Source: Asterias amurensis (lineage: Eukaryota > Echinodermata > Asteroidea > Forcipulatida > Asteriidae). From it: a stretch of DNA of 64,000 nt. Under the pieces are notes generated by a model. That model saw nothing but the letters and a program-made list of their open reading frames with translations, was not told where the DNA came from and ran no database searches. Below, in pieces: positions 44,861-57,893 of this stretch; position 1 is the stretch's first letter; each line of letters opens with the position of its first letter. Made by a program: the position numbers and the translations under genes. Where the stretch lies: positions 5,099,501 through 5,163,500 of the forward strand of contig NC_092660.1 in the NCBI RefSeq assembly GCF_032118995.1, read 5' to 3'.

Positions 44861-45317
44861 ACTTAACTCGGAGCGAGAGACCCCCCCCCAAAAAGAGCTA
44901 GAAATTTTGAAGGACGTTTTGATGGCTAACATGTCAAAATATTTATATGAACGCCATCAACGCTTGGCCGTCACACGGCGGTCGAAGAGGGCTGTTTTTT
45001 CACGGGCCGGTTTCTGGAAATGTTACGGAGGTGGTTTTTTAACCAAAATATTATTTTGGTAAACGGTTTTGCCCTCAGGCCTTGGTGTATCAAGGATACT
45101 TCAGTTGAGTTCTGTTTGAATTTTATGAAAGGGACAAGATTTGTTGGTAATTACTCCAGGGACGAATTTATCATTGATTGATTGCGAGGTGATTTGCTGT
45201 AAGCATATCATATTGTGATAATAAATCCGGCAGAAAAAGGGTGCAATTTTAGGTGGTGTTTGGTACTTACATGGCGTGGATAAGAACACTAATATATTAG
45301 GGTTAACTTGCTGGTGG
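44861..45317. other. Non-coding DNA
   Basis: No supported feature apart from a C-run at 44881-44889. Confidence 0.5.
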
Positions 45318-45441
45318 TACAACCAATGTAGGCACTGCTCTATAATTGCATAGGTCGTGGGTTCGAATCCCAACGAATAATACGCTGTGACTTATTTTCA
45401 CAAAACTCGGGTATACAGTGCTAACACACATCGGTGTAAAT
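45318..45441 (+). repeat. tRNA-derived SINE, partial copy
   Basis: CACTGCTCTATAATTGCATA, then B box GGTCGTGGGTTCGAATCCCA, then the tail TATACAGTGCTAACACACAT also found at 62 kb. Minus-strand translation of the B box gives the familiar spurious MGFEPTT. Confidence 0.7.
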
Positions 45442-45540
45442 TAATGTAAGACTGTCATTTTGTTTTATGCATGGTTGATTTTTGAAGTTGTGTAGTTTTA
45501 AAGGGGTTGTTTACCCCAAAATTTGAATTTGCGAAAGGCT

Positions 45541-45622
45541 TCATGCGAAAAACTTCTTGCAACCAATTGAGCACAGAATTTCACAGGTTTGTATTTTATG
45601 CAAAATTGATGTGGATTACACT
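45541..45622. repeat. Family B fragment
   Basis: Only the inner AATTGAGCACAGAATTTCAC and GGTTTGTATTTTATGCA part remains, adjoining F3 at its TTAA. Confidence 0.5.
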
Positions 45623-45995
45623 TTAAAGCCATTGGTTGGACACTTTCGGTAAACAGTATTGCCCAAATGCCCACACTCCGTGTATCACAACTTCTATATA
45701 ATAACAAACCTGTGGAAATTTAGGCTCAGTCGATCATCGGAGTCGGGAGAAAATAACGGGAAAATCCCTGTTTTGCACGTTTCGCCGTGTCATGACATGT
45801 GTTTAAAATAAATCCGTAATTCTTGCTATCGAGAATTAATAATGTTTTAATGTTTTCTCAAAAAGTAAAGCATTTCATGGAATAATATTTCAAGAGAAGT
45901 CTTTCACCATTACCTTCTGTAAACCCTGTAAGTAATTTGTAAATCTGTGAACTTTTTTTCTTCTTTTCTGTACTGGAAGTGTATAATGGCTTTAA
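45623..45995. repeat. TTAA palindromic MITE, family F (F3)
   Basis: TTAAAGCCATTGGTTGGACA ... GGAAGTGTATAATGGCTTTAA. Confidence 0.8.
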
Positions 45996-47359
45996 GAATG
46001 ATATGAAATAATATTAATCCCCCTCACTGTCAAGTTTATCAATCGATCAAGCCTTCATGTTCATTTTAAGGAGATGGCTGTTGTTGTGACTCGGACGTCA
46101 AAACGGTATGAATTCTTTGATTATTTTGACAATTCGTTCTCACCATGAGACGGGACGAAGCCAACCGTGAGAACACTGCAGAGTATTTTCCTAAATTCGA
46201 TGAAAATGCCCATCGTAAGCTGTCACTTTTGTCAAAACAAATTCCAGAAATCTTGAAATCTACGTGTGTGGGCGAAAGTAAACACGGCTGAAGTTTAGCG
46301 AGTTTGCACGGCGGTTTCGACCGGGGAGTTTGATGTCTGTATACGGCGGGCATCTGTTCCGAGTGACGCCGTTCTAAGCTTAGTTCTCGATAAGTTTTAG
46401 TCTTAAGTTTGTGAACCATTTTTTTGACTAGTCAATTTTTTAAACAAGATAAATTTAGCGGAAAAGAAATTTGTTCCCGAATCATGTTTTCAGTTTCTTC
46501 TTTTCATGATTCCTTTCCGGTCTCAATGGGGTGACCGGTTTGTTTGCTTGGTTGATAAACGATCATGCAATATTTATATCACACTCAACAATCGATATTT
46601 TACTTAAAAGTCTGTGGTAAGATTGTTACACAACTTTGATGTGTGTGTAGTAAAAGCACAAAACTGATAACCAAATACCAAGATTTATCATTTCATTCAT
46701 CAAAATCGATTAGCTTCAATTAAAATATTCTCTTATTTGTTGGGTTTAGCTTTTTGTCAACATAATCTTCATTAATGTGGTTGTTTGTAATAAATACATA
46801 CACATTGTGGCTTTCCAATAGTCGATACTCTGATTTTAACACTGATCTACAGCTACTTTTTTAGTTTTTAGGATCTAGGCACATAAATATCGCAACCTCG
46901 AATGTTGATAATCGATATCAAGGTAGACTCTACTCAACAATCGATAACCCCTAGATCGATATAAACACCGTCACATGATACCTGGCACATGTGTATGTTC
47001 TTCAGCGGTGTGCCACCTCCTCCCACCCCTGACAAATTGGGCAATTTGCTTCATTACAATGATGGACAGAGCCGGGAGGGAGTCAGGGCACCCGCAGCGA
47101 CGGTTAGACGTAACGGCTAATACAACATGCTATGTTTGATAAGGGGGGTCATGTGAGACCAGACATTGGTCACGCTCTCATGTTCCATCGAGCTAATGTT
47201 CGGGACTCATGTCCCCACGGTGATGTCTAAGGTTCGACTGTCAGGAGTAAGCCTGGGCTCGTTAGCTAGAGTTTGACGACGGAAACCAAACTACAGTTTT
47301 TTTTCGCTCTTCGTATGGGAGCAAAAATACATTGTTTTGTTCCCCACTCCTTCTGTTGT
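45996..47359. other. Non-coding DNA
   Basis: AT-rich with several ATCGAT-rich strings (46590-46950). The 117-codon minus frame at 46066-46419 has no recognisable motif. Confidence 0.45.
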
Positions 47360-47705
47360 TTAAAGGCGGTGGACACTGTTGGTAATTACTCAAAATAATT
47401 ATCAGCATAAAACCTCACTTGGTATAATGAGTAATGGGGAGAGGTTGATAGTATAAAACATTGTGAGAAACGGCTCTCTCTGAAGAAGCGTAGTTTTCGA
47501 GAAAGAAGTAATTTTCCACGAGTTTGATTTTGAGACCTCAAGTTTAGAATTTTTTTAGATATCTCGAAATCAAGCATCTGAAAGCGAGCAACTGTGTGTG
47601 ACAAGGGTGTTTTTTTCTTTCATAGTTATCTCGCAACTTCGACGACCAGTCGAGCTCAAATTTTCACAGGTTTGTTATTTTATGCATAATGTTGAGATAC
47701 TTCGT
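47360..47705. repeat. Family B MITE (B7), right edge lost
   Basis: TTAAAGGCGGTGGACACTGT at the left. It matches B to TGCATAATGTTGAGATAC and then changes abruptly. Confidence 0.75.
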
Positions 47706-48068
47706 AAGGTTTACGAGCAAACAGTACCGTATATTCGGTGCCCTCTCTCCATTAACAACTTGCCGTTACGGTGTAATATTTATGTTTTCCGTAAATATTT
47801 ACGTTTGGCTCACTATTTCGTTGTCACAGTCACACGTGCTGCCAGCTAAATCAAAACTGGTTGATTTTCGCTTTTATTGATGATGTAGAACACACCGTAT
47901 AGGAAATCAGAGGATTGGATCGGTCGAGTTGGTCGTGTGTCTTGTACTTGTGTTGTGCTGTATAGTCCTTCAAGTTTACTGTTTCGTCCATGGTATTTAT
48001 TGTGCCCATTTTGTTTGCACTCCGAGTACAACAACGGAAACATTTGACTTTGCTGTGGTATCCTTCTC

Positions 48069-48103
48069 CTGAAGACGAACAGAGTATACTAATCGAAACG
48101 TCG
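48069..48103 (+). ncRNA. Hammerhead-like motif, Penelope-type relic
   Basis: CTGAAGA, hairpin GAACAG-AGTATA-CTAATC (partly paired), GAAACGTC. Stem I can form between CTTCTC before the core and GAGGA after it. Best stem I of the three sites. Confidence 0.4.
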
Positions 48104-48277
48104 AGGACACCACGGCTATTTTCAGAGCCAGCACTCGCAAACAAAGAGATTTACACATATGCCCGCAATTGTTTACTATTTATAAATAGTTTCTTCGTAT
48201 GTGTTATCCTTGCCAAACAAACTGTTTTCTTGCTTTTTCTGTCTATTCGTCTATTTTTGTATAAACACACTTCCTCC

Positions 48278-48312
48278 AAGAGACGATCAGAGCATACTGA
48301 TCGAAACGTCGA
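48278..48312 (+). ncRNA. Hammerhead-like motif, second copy 210 bp on
   Basis: The hairpin GATCAG-AGCATA-CTGATC and GAAACGTCGAG are intact. The CUGANGA core is changed to CAAGAGA, so it is expected to be inactive. The same-strand spacing suggests repeated terminal (pLTR) fragments. Confidence 0.35.
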
Positions 48313-51300
48313 GTTGAAACCAAAGTCATTACAATTACATGGTGTTTCCGCAAACCTTTCCATTTCGTATTTGCACGCATGCAAAGTTTCAAATCCTATG
48401 TATTTTCCTTGTAGGTCGTCAAATAAATCTTAGAAAAGAATTGAATCCAAATTCTTTGCGATGACTAACCCGAAGGTTACGAATACACGTATTTCTTCTC
48501 GTCCAGTTGCGTTTACAAGTGCTTTCTAAGAATATTGTCTCGTATATGCACTTTAAGGCCCGCAGTCAAAACAGCCAAAGACATCTAAGACATGGGGGGG
48601 GGGGTATGAACAAACTCAGAAAAGGGCCTGCCGTTGTTTTCTCTGCCTTCGAAATAATCCTGGCTGCGGCTTCGTCACCTCTATGTTGTCACACGTCTGG
48701 TGGGTATAAAGACGATACCACTTTGTTACTTTGAAAAATGACAAGAAGAAAGACTCGTCAGGTTGTAGAAGCCGAAATGGGCCCGGCTAAACGACCCACC
48801 GCCCGGTAGGGTAAAGAATGGACCGGCACGGTGGTCGGGCTAAATGGAGGGGTGCTTTTATAAACGGGGGGGGGGGGGGGGGAGGTGGAAGGCCATTCAT
48901 GCTTCTGTGTACTTGAGGGTTGTTGACTTGGACAATGAAACTTTGGGCGTCTGTGAATGAGTGGGTTTGGACAATAGAGTGGACCGTAGAGAATGTGCTT
49001 AGTGTCCAGCTTTTAGCAATCCAATCATGAAGGATGGTCGTAGAGCTGCCGTGGTACGGTAGTAACTGACCCCTTGACGATCTCCGTATTGGCATGTCTT
49101 CTTGCCATGGAGGAGTCGTATCTTAATTAATAACGACCAGCGGTCTGGACTGACGCAATAACATGTGGCAACACTGGACATTTATCACACGAGATGAGAA
49201 AGTTTAGATTAAAGAAATCTCAGGATGACTCGACCTAAGGGAGTATCATCATGCAACATGAAATTCGTACTCAATAAAAGCATGGAGCATTCTGTTTCCA
49301 TGGAGCAAACTAGAAAAAGCCAGTCACTGATGTTGAAGTTGAAGCTGCTTAACAACTACAATAATCTAGTCACAGGCGATGGATTCGTGAAAATTGCAAC
49401 ATTTCCTGGGCATTGGTTTGATGTACAAATTGTTTTAAGAACTTTCCATCGTGGGTTTTAGAAAGACACGGATCTTGAAAGAACCCCCCCCCCCCCTCTA
49501 CAGAAAAACCTTGAGAAGTGAGAAGAAGTTGGCCTCCCCCGCTTCAGTCCTTTATCACGCCTCCATTTAAGACGAAACATCTGGGCGTTCCACCCGTACA
49601 AGGTCTTAGAAGCTAGCAGTTGACAACCATTGCCTTCTTGGATTCCCCGGGACTTACAAGAGTTAAAACTGTTTTCTTAGATCTAGGCAGGAAGGATTTG
49701 AGGTGTTCCCCTAATATCGGTGTTCCAGCGATTCTGATTTTTTTTTTCATCTATCCGTTTCTGATCCGCGCTCGGAGCGTCAGCTGGCGCTGTCAGAGGG
49801 CTTACCGAAAAAATAACACAATACTCAGCCCAGGGTGACACATGCAGTCCCCACCATCAATTTGGCTAAACGAGCATTTGGGGCCGTTGGAGCATGCGCA
49901 GGGTGGGTTTTTTCTTCAATGCGGTGGCAGTGTCTCATCAGCAGAGAGTCTACATTCTTCATCAAGTCAATGCTTGTGCCGGGTCGGTGTGTACACGAAC
50001 GGTGTTATTCCTTCCTCAATCAATCGCCTGATGGAAAGGAAAACCCGATTTACAATGTTCAGTAAAAGAAACACTCGAAGACTGGAATAACGTCTATCTG
50101 ATAACGTAAGGAAGGAATTGTTTTGAATGAGGGTGATGAAGACGAACTTGAAGTTGCAGAACAAAAAAAGTTTCTCACAGTGTAGCGAGGCGGGCGAAGG
50201 AAGTACTACTACTGGGCACTTGTGCAGTGGCCGCTACACGGATGCTACACGACCGCACAAGAAGGGATCTGTTTTAAACATACTGATTTGGACATGGACC
50301 GGATAGCACCACCCCAGATGGAAAATTACCCAGGCGATACCAGAGACCAAATGATGTAGAAACAAAAACCTTGATGTTCGCCTCTTTTCCGGATTCATTT
50401 TGGATTATATAACTGGAAGGTTTAGAAATGACGTGGTCAACCAAGACGCTAGGAATAGCTGGTCGCGAAAACCGGTCTTCAATTGTGAAATTGCAAAACG
50501 GTGGCGAGTCGGGTTTGGCGAACAAGGAATACCAGGTAAGACCATGGTAAGACGTTATATTGGGGGACACAACTGTTTACACAAACAACGGAGGATGCCG
50601 AATGATTTCTGGCTTGCATTTTGTAGACACCACCCAGTGTAATTTCTTTTTGGTAGTTGGGGCTTGGGTCTTGAGGGTAAGTCAATCAGGAATTGTTTTG
50701 TCTGCAAGTCCGAGGTGTTATGAAACCGATCCCCTGTTTGATTTTCCTGGGCGTCTTAGGCGCAACCGGCCGGCCCAGATTTCGACCACACGCGCGCTGC
50801 TTGCTGACCGTCCTCGGTCGTATGTGTAAATTGGTCTTGGGGGAAAAACAATAAATTGAATGATATCTAACAGGCTGCCACCGGAAATGTACTTCAAAGG
50901 TGATTTATTCGTTATCACTTTAGGGATTAAATGTTGATTTCAATTGGATTTCCGGTTATTGTTTATTGACAAACATAATTCTTCAAGGTGCATTATTATT
51001 ATTGTATATAATTATTGATATCATAATCAAGACCAACTGATGGCTCTTGAATATGGTTTGTTCGTCCGTTTTTTTTTTTTTTACTTAAATAGAATATGAG
51101 ATTTGTGTGTACAAGGTATCGCTTGGATTTTGGTGACAATGGGGTCTAAATTCCATTTGTTATGAAATAATTTGGGAAAGAAAAAAAAAATTAACACAAA
51201 ACCGGCATTGGATAGCGAAAATACGAGTAGGCTTACTATAGTTTTTTACGTTTTTTATAGTGGGATCATTACTTGTTTCTGGTTCTTATTTTTCTTTATG

Positions 51301-51611
51301 GTCACATCAGCTTCTGCAATTTTAGAAGTCCTTCAGCACCAAAAGGACTCCACTAATCCTCACAAAAATATATATATATTTTTTCAACATTGCTTTGGCT
51401 TCATTTACAAGTTGTGTGTGTGTGTGTGTGTGTGTGAACAGTTCCTCGTGTAAAAAAAGTCCAGTAAGTTTGGCAGTGGTTTTACACGTGGGGAATGGGT
51501 TTGCCAACAGCAGTGCCATTTGTTAGGATTCCTCTGCTATTGTCTGAGAACTTATAGTATACATGAAGCTAACGATTGAGTTGAAAACTATATTGATGTG
51601 AGAACACATAC
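48313..51611. other. Non-coding DNA with G/C runs and a (TG)n tract
   Basis: G-runs at 48593-48603 and 48869-48881, a C-run at 49486-49496, a T-run at 51069-51082 and (TG)n at 51413-51437. Several 60-100 codon frames (49225, 49620, 49835, 50400, 50560) overlap one another on both strands and show no motif. Confidence 0.45.
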
Positions 51612-51989
51612 TTAAATACAGTGGATACTATTTGTATTTGTCAAAGACCAGTCTTCTCACTTTGTGTATCTCAACATATGCATAAAATAACAAACCTGTG
51701 AAAATTTGAGCTCAATCGGTCGTCGAAGTTGTGAGATAATAATGAAAGAAAATTTAAACACCCTTGTCACACGAAGTTGTGTGCGTTTAGATACTTGATT
51801 TCAAATTCTAATACTTATGTCTCGAAATCAAACTCGTGGAAGATTACCTCTTTCTCTCACTTCAGAGAAGTGAGCCGTTTCTCACAATGTTTTATACTGT
51901 CAACATCTCCCCATAACTAGTTACCAAGTAAGGTTTTATGCTAATAATTATTTGGAGTAATTTAATACCAATAGTGTCCACTGCCTTAA
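51612..51989. repeat. TTAA palindromic MITE, family B (B8)
   Basis: TTAAATACAGTGGATACTAT ... AATAGTGTCCACTGCCTTAA. Confidence 0.8.
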
Positions 51990-52821
51990 ACCTAAATTGT
52001 CCATTTTACTTCCATTAATTGGTGTTTCTATGAAACTAGGCCTACTTTTATTTCAAGAGTAAAATAGTCCGCATGTTGTCAGACCAGACGTTGTTGTCCG
52101 TTTTGTTCACTCGACTGTCGCGAATGTATACATACACATGATTGTTGAGGTGTGTGTGCATGTTTTTATACACAAACAACGTAAGAACGTCTTGCACCGA
52201 GACTAATAATTTTCTCTTAAATTGGCGCTCTTCAAAGTGTTACCAGCCCTTCATCATCCTTAATCCTTTAATCCACTTTAAATCTCATCAAGGAGGCAAG
52301 GGGAGAGATAAGTGAACTTGAAGGACTGTTCGTAGTTGTATTGTACCGTGCAGGAACGGATTAAGTGCGGTTTTCTATGGGATACATGCATGTGAATGTC
52401 TTGCTATTATAAGGCTAGCCCTGAAAGAACTTTGTTTCGTAATGCAAACAGGTCCACAAAACCTCGGCCCACCCAACATGTATTTATAATTATAGGCCAA
52501 CGCCAAATGGTGTTTTGTTCAGGTTTTAGAGCAAGGACAGACCATAGACTAAGGACAACTCGTCTACTACTCTGAAATATATGCCACTTGTTCAAGTTTG
52601 TTGACTTGCAGCTCGGAGGGATGAGCAACATTTTAGAGTTATAGTTGTCAAGCGGGCAGTGAATCACAGTGTCTTGTATCGAACAAGGTGAAAATGTTCA
52701 TTCGGTCTGCAGCGAAGTTGGTTGCCACCGAATTGCCTGTATGGCCCGTGTACAATGCACGTGACTGCTCGAAATATTATTGAACTCTTATGTGGTTGCA
52801 ACGCAAACAAAGTATAGCACT
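51990..52821. other. Non-coding DNA
   Basis: Nothing recognised. Confidence 0.5.
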
Positions 52822-53036
52822 TACAGGAACACGTTTGTAACCGTTTGTTATAAAATGCATACGGCTAAGAAGAGTTGTAAAAGTAGAATACAATGATCCA
52901 CACAAACATGCCTCGAAATTGCGTGGTTTTCGTTATACATCGTCCACTAAACACGGTCGGCCATTAATATGGAAGTCACATTTTTGACTCTCATAAATGG
53001 CCAGCCGTGTTAGTTCGCAAAGTAAAAGGAAAACTC
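52822..53036. repeat. Family A MITE fragment (A6)
   Basis: GGAACACGTTTGTAACCGTT (the first 30 bp of the usual edge are collapsed), then ATGCCTCGAAATTGCGTGGT and GGCCATTAATATGGAAGTCA. The right third is missing. Confidence 0.65.
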
Positions 53037-53589
53037 ATTTTACTCATTCCAACTCATTGTAACTATACAAACTGGGGCTGGATGAAATAATAGTCTGGTG
53101 CAATGTTTGCGCACTGAATGTTAGCATTCATTACTTGAACATGAGCAAGATGGCGAAAGCGTGATAAAGTTCTATATAGGTTGAATGGTTGAATGATCCA
53201 CTCCTCATAGTTTTTAACTGACAGTTGCAATGTACTTTCGTTGACTTGTGAGTCCAAGGTTACCACCACGGACCCCTGGTCTTTTGTTTTGTTGTTTCAG
53301 TCCAAAAAGAGCAGCGCCCTCAGGCGAGATCTTCTAAACAAGAAAATACACGAAGTACCGTCTTGACATTCCAAAGACCGTCGTGTCCTGACAACTGGCG
53401 AAGCCCCTTGTCACAATAATTATTCAAAAATAGCAGAGACTCAATGTTTACACACGTTATAAACTGTGGGAGTGTGCCGAGGAAATGAATTACGGTGACG
53501 CCCTTCTCATGTTACTGAGTTATCTTTGAGTCAACTCTTTGCTGTTTCATATGATTAATATTAGAGCTTGGCCACACATGAATGTAGTG
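53037..53589. other. Non-coding DNA
   Basis: No supported feature. Confidence 0.5.
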
Positions 53590-53742
53590 TATGTTACTCT
53601 TTGAAAGGGCAAGGGCACCAAGGCATCTTCTCCTTGGTAAAGGACACCCTATGAGGAAATTGTACATTCTACTGAACATTGCAAGGGCACCAAGGCAATG
53701 ACATTGCATTGCCTTCATTGCCTCCGTGAAGTATCAGGCCTG
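53590..53742 (+). repeat. Interspersed repeat, family J (J5)
   Basis: GTTACTCTTTGAAAGGGCAA, GGACACCCTATGAGGAAATT and GCAAGGGCACCAAGGCAATG in the J order. Confidence 0.65.
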
Positions 53743-54461
53743 GCAATGCAAGATCTTGATCCACGAGTGCTAGTCCGGCATCAGTGTTGGTCACAAAAGC
53801 ATGACCAGACTAATTCCCAACCGGTCTCGTTTTGGTAGGGTGTCTCATGGAAGTATGTAAACAAAAATATCCTGAAATTGAAGTGAACAACGTGGAATGG
53901 AAAGTTTGTTTTATGATCCGATTGTGAAGAAATCGTGGGTGTAGTTTCCGTGTTTGACGTCCCTGATTCACCTATTGAAAAAGAAAATGAAATCCCAGTC
54001 CCCAAGCCCCCCTCCAATTTCATAATTGCTGTTATTTCGCTTCCGAGATGGTATCTCTGCCATTGATTGCACCCTGTTGAATTCCCAATGAGGCGCAGTG
54101 CTAATATCCACTGGTGGCAGAAATGCAAGGGTCAAATGAGGTCACTCGCCTTGTCTAGTTGAATTCACATCAACGTCGAGTGTTTTTTTTTTCTTCTCTT
54201 ACTGGCGAGAAACGAACGCTGTCATTACGTGGCGATGGTTGTATGGGGTTTCATGCCAGGGCGAAATCTGAACATCTCTCGAAAGTTCACGTGTGGTTAT
54301 CGTTTACTGACTTGAGCTGTATTACCACCACGATAGGATGTGCATGTATGTTATCTCAGAAAGTAGAGAACTCTTGACTAGGCTATTACATTTTTGTTGA
54401 CCTGACAGAAGTTGTTCTCGTTTGTATTTCTTCTGCAAAATGCTGTTTTGATTCGAAATAG
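53743..54461. other. Non-coding DNA
   Basis: The 115-codon minus frame at 53781-54128 has no recognisable motif. Confidence 0.45.
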
Positions 54462-54615
54462 TGGGTGCGTTCGTTTAGCCTCCCTGGGTCGACCACGGTG
54501 TGTGGCGGTTGTTTTTTCCAGGACGAACTTGTGCAGATAATTACCCACGTTCGTCCTGGGAAAAAAAACCGCCACGCACCGGGGTCGACCCAGGGAAGCT
54601 TAACGAACGCACCCA
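54462..54615. repeat. Palindromic MITE, family N, full copy
   Basis: TGGGTGCGTTCGTTTAGCCT / AGCTTAACGAACGCACCCA ends. The arms CCCTGGGTCGACCACGGTGT and CCAGGACGAAC pair with their mirrors down to the centre. Confidence 0.85.
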
Positions 54616-55620
54616 ATAAATAGATTTCACTTTTACCATTAAGTTGTAATTTCGTCAATTATAATAATACAGTTTGTCAGAAAGTTGCTTAGCTAGAAAA
54701 GTAATTCACTTACCACATTGGAAAGGGGACCATCAATTAGAAATAACACATCATTGAATTTTGATCGGTAACTGATCTCTGCTTTAATTTTGCTATTAGC
54801 ATTTCACTTGTGTCTATGTAGCGTCTCAATGTAATTCACCCAGTTAAAAAAACTTCCACAAATTGAACCAGTAAAATGCCTGCGCTTTTTCGAAATTTTA
54901 TTACGAAAATAGAAAATCGACCACACTCCTTTGTAGCAGTGTGAACTGTTTAACTAAATCGCACCCTTTTTAGAGAAATTTTCCTGCATTTAAGCTTTCA
55001 GATCGGACAATGTTGGCAACCAGGCCGAAAGTAAAGTTCTTTGAATTTCAAAAAGTATTCATTGCCCATATTACGTTTTACACTGAGGTGTTTTTTGAGT
55101 CATGCTTTTAATTACTTCACAGAAGTACTTAAGTAACATTTTCAATTTCATGAAAACTCAATTTTCCTTCCTTTTGATCATCCTGCAAATTTGCCTCAGC
55201 CCACTAAAATCATGAAAGCAAACCAATAAAGTATGGAATTGGCTGGCAATTGTACGAGGAAAAATAGCACAACGTTCGTCCATTTTACTCCCGTCACATT
55301 GTTGCATTCTCCCCCGTCTGTCCATAATCCCCCACTCCCCCGTTTTCCAGTTCAACGGAGACAGACGTCCACACTCTTGAAATTGTACCCATGGGCGACT
55401 TTCATTCATTTAAAAAGCTCTGCTAATCTTCCTGATTTCGTGCTAGGTACTCAATCAGTCTGGCATCGGAATAATCACTGCTTCGGGTTGTATTTATCTC
55501 AGAGAGGGTATTTGAATCAGAGTGACAAAAGTCAACATTTTATTGCGGATAGTTGACGGTTGATACAGAGATTGGGTTTGCCAAACTTTGAACCGTGCGT
55601 TGGGAGATTTTTGGGCCCAA
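54616..55620. other. Non-coding DNA
   Basis: The frame at 55233-55556 (+) is open for 107 codons but shows no motif. Confidence 0.45.
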
Positions 55621-56070
55621 TTAAAGGCAATGGACCCGTTTTGGAACGGTCAAAGACCAGGGCCCAAGTTCATAGAGCTGCTAAGGACAACAATTTGAAC
55701 AGCATGAAATTTCTCCCTTGATAAAAAACAAGATTACTTACCAAATTTCCGTTTGTTGCATATTGCTTGTTACTGGTATTCAGCTGTTGTTTGATTATCC
55801 TGAAAATCATGTGCAAATTCGGTTTGTAATCCTGTTTTTATCAAGGGAAAAATTTCATGCTAAGCAAATTTTTGTGCTTAGCAGCTCTATGAAATTTGGC
55901 CCAGGTTTCTCACTTGGTGTTATCCCAACATAATAATGCATAAAAACAAATCTGTGAACATTTAGACTAATTATTGTTATCGAATAATGAAAGAAAACAT
56001 AACATTGTTGCACAATATTGTGTTCGAGTAGACCTATGTGCAATTTGAGCGACCTGTTTATATTCTTAAA
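55621..56070. repeat. Family B MITE (B9) split by a family C element
   Basis: B starts TTAAAGGCAATGGACCC, is interrupted at GACCAG (55660) and resumes GTTTCTCACTTGGTGTTATC at 55905, then fades. The inserted C4 (55661-55900) has GGCCCAAGTTCATAGAGC / CTATGAAATTTGGCC ends flanked by CCAG on both sides, a possible 4-bp target duplication. Confidence 0.7.
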
Positions 56071-56569
56071 GCACATAGACAACCGATACCTTTGTTTTTA
56101 TTTTATTTAATATCATTTTTCTTTGGAACTTTTATGCGGTTTGTTTGATAGGACCAGATGGCTATTCCTAAGACACCTTTCTTGTTTTTGACAAGTGGTG
56201 GCGCTGTAACAAGTAAATGTCAATCATCCACAGTTACGCCAAGACTTCAGCTACGGCTGTTTTCAGGCCGAGTGGCCTAGCAATTTTTTTTTTTTTTCAT
56301 TTTGGGGCAAGTTGAAAGAAAGACATAATTGGGGAGAGAGGAGGGGCTGCATAATGTATCGAACCATGGAGGTAGAATTCTATCACCATGATCGAACCAT
56401 GTATTTTCTTTCTTACGGGTGGGGGCTCCGTTTAAGCCCTCCATCCCCCCTGTTTTGCTTGTTGTTAGGCCATTGCCAAAGCCATTATTTCGGACATGTG
56501 TTGAGGTTCGAGAGAAAACTAGGAGTTCCACCGAGGGGTTTACGACTGATGGGTACAACGGCGGGGTAT
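56071..56569. other. Non-coding DNA
   Basis: T-run at 56285-56298; no gene. Confidence 0.5.
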
Positions 56570-56745
56570 CACATGGGTTGGGGGAGGAGGGGGGATACCA
56601 CGGATGGGTAGCCTATACGTACCACGGAAGGATACCAGAGGGGCACCACATAGGGACACCACGGAGGGGAAACCATTGAGGGGTACAACGGATTGGCTTC
56701 TTCGGAGGGGATGCCGTAAAGGGAGTACCGCGGAGGGTATCATGA
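56570..56745 (+). repeat. Degenerate G-rich minisatellite
   Basis: Loose repetition of TACCACGGA-GGGG / CACCACATAGGG / TACAACGG units of 13-20 bp. Confidence 0.5.
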
Positions 56746-56944
56746 AGTAGGCCTACTACGTTCGGGTACAATCCTGTGTAAACTCTTTAGGGGAAAAGTG
56801 GTTCTGAAAAAAGCCGTTGTTGACATTATACTCGAGACCATAAAGACACCTCTTTTCAGAGCCAACATTCCTATAAAGAGATTTCCTCTTCGCAGTAACG
56901 GTTGAAGCTTTGCATCCTGGTGTAGATCATAAGGAAGACTATGG

Positions 56945-57335
56945 TTAAAGGCAGTGGACACTATTGGTAATTACTCAAAATAATTATTAGCTTAAAACCT
57001 TTCTTGGTGACGAGTAATGGGGAGAGGTTGATGGTATAAAACATTGTGAGAAACGGCTCCCTCTGAAGTGCCATAGTTTTTGAGAAAGAAGTAATTTTCC
57101 ACGAGTTTGATTTCGAGACCTCAGACTTAGAACTTGAGGTCTCGAAATCAACCATCGAAACGCACACAACTTCGTGTGACAATGGTGTTTTTTCTTTCAA
57201 TTTCATTGTTATCTCGGAAGTTCGATGACCGATTGAGCTCAAATTTTCACAGGTTTGTTATTTTATGCATATGTTGAGATACACCAACTGTGAAGGCTAG
57301 TCTTTGACAATTACCAATAGTGTTCATTCCCTTTA
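56945..57335. repeat. TTAA palindromic MITE, family B (B10)
   Basis: TTAAAGGCAGTGGACACTAT ... AATAGTGTTCATTCCCTTTA (right edge mutated). The central pairs GATTTCGAGACCTCAGA and mirror are perfect. Confidence 0.85.
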
Positions 57336-57893
57336 CTCGCGGGTACAATCCATGGTACAATGGTAAAACCGTACATAAAACTCGGTTGGGGATGTGTTGC
57401 CTCTGTGAAGAACATGTGTGGTCTGTTTTTGAACAGTTGGGTCTATCTCTGCTCGTACAAGATGAGCGTTATTTTACTCAGAATCAACACTTCTCCTGCC
57501 CGCAAGTTTACTACTGTTTTCCTTTTTAAGATGAACACATGGTTGTACCCTCAAGTTTACGAGTTACATCCTATTCTCTGTGTTCTACCGGAACTCGTGC
57601 AGCTTTTGAAGAATTCCTGAAAACATTTTATGGGCTATAGCCCGAGCACGAATTCTGCTCCGTAGTCAAACAATACGGGCGGTGTGGTGGATATTACCGT
57701 CCCATAATGGCACGTCTCTGTGAAGCAATCCTAAATTTTTATTTCCTCTAGTGAACGTGATGAGGGCTTGCTTTTTAGCCTAGTCATTATTGTAATGATG
57801 ATGGAGAGACATGCATTAAAACATCCAGATGTATGACCTCTTCCATAAAAATAACCTCCCAAAATGACCAGGTGCGATCGAGAGAATTGCGAG
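57336..57893. other. Non-coding DNA
   Basis: Nothing supported; short frames at 57320-57620 overlap each other. Confidence 0.45.

Noticed and set aside
45101..45373. Peptide MGFEPTT...; GGIRTHDP-type peptide at 62172-62366
   Set aside because: These are classic translations of a tRNA B box in SINEs, not genes.
46066..46419. 117-codon minus frame
   Set aside because: No motif, and composition like the flanking DNA.
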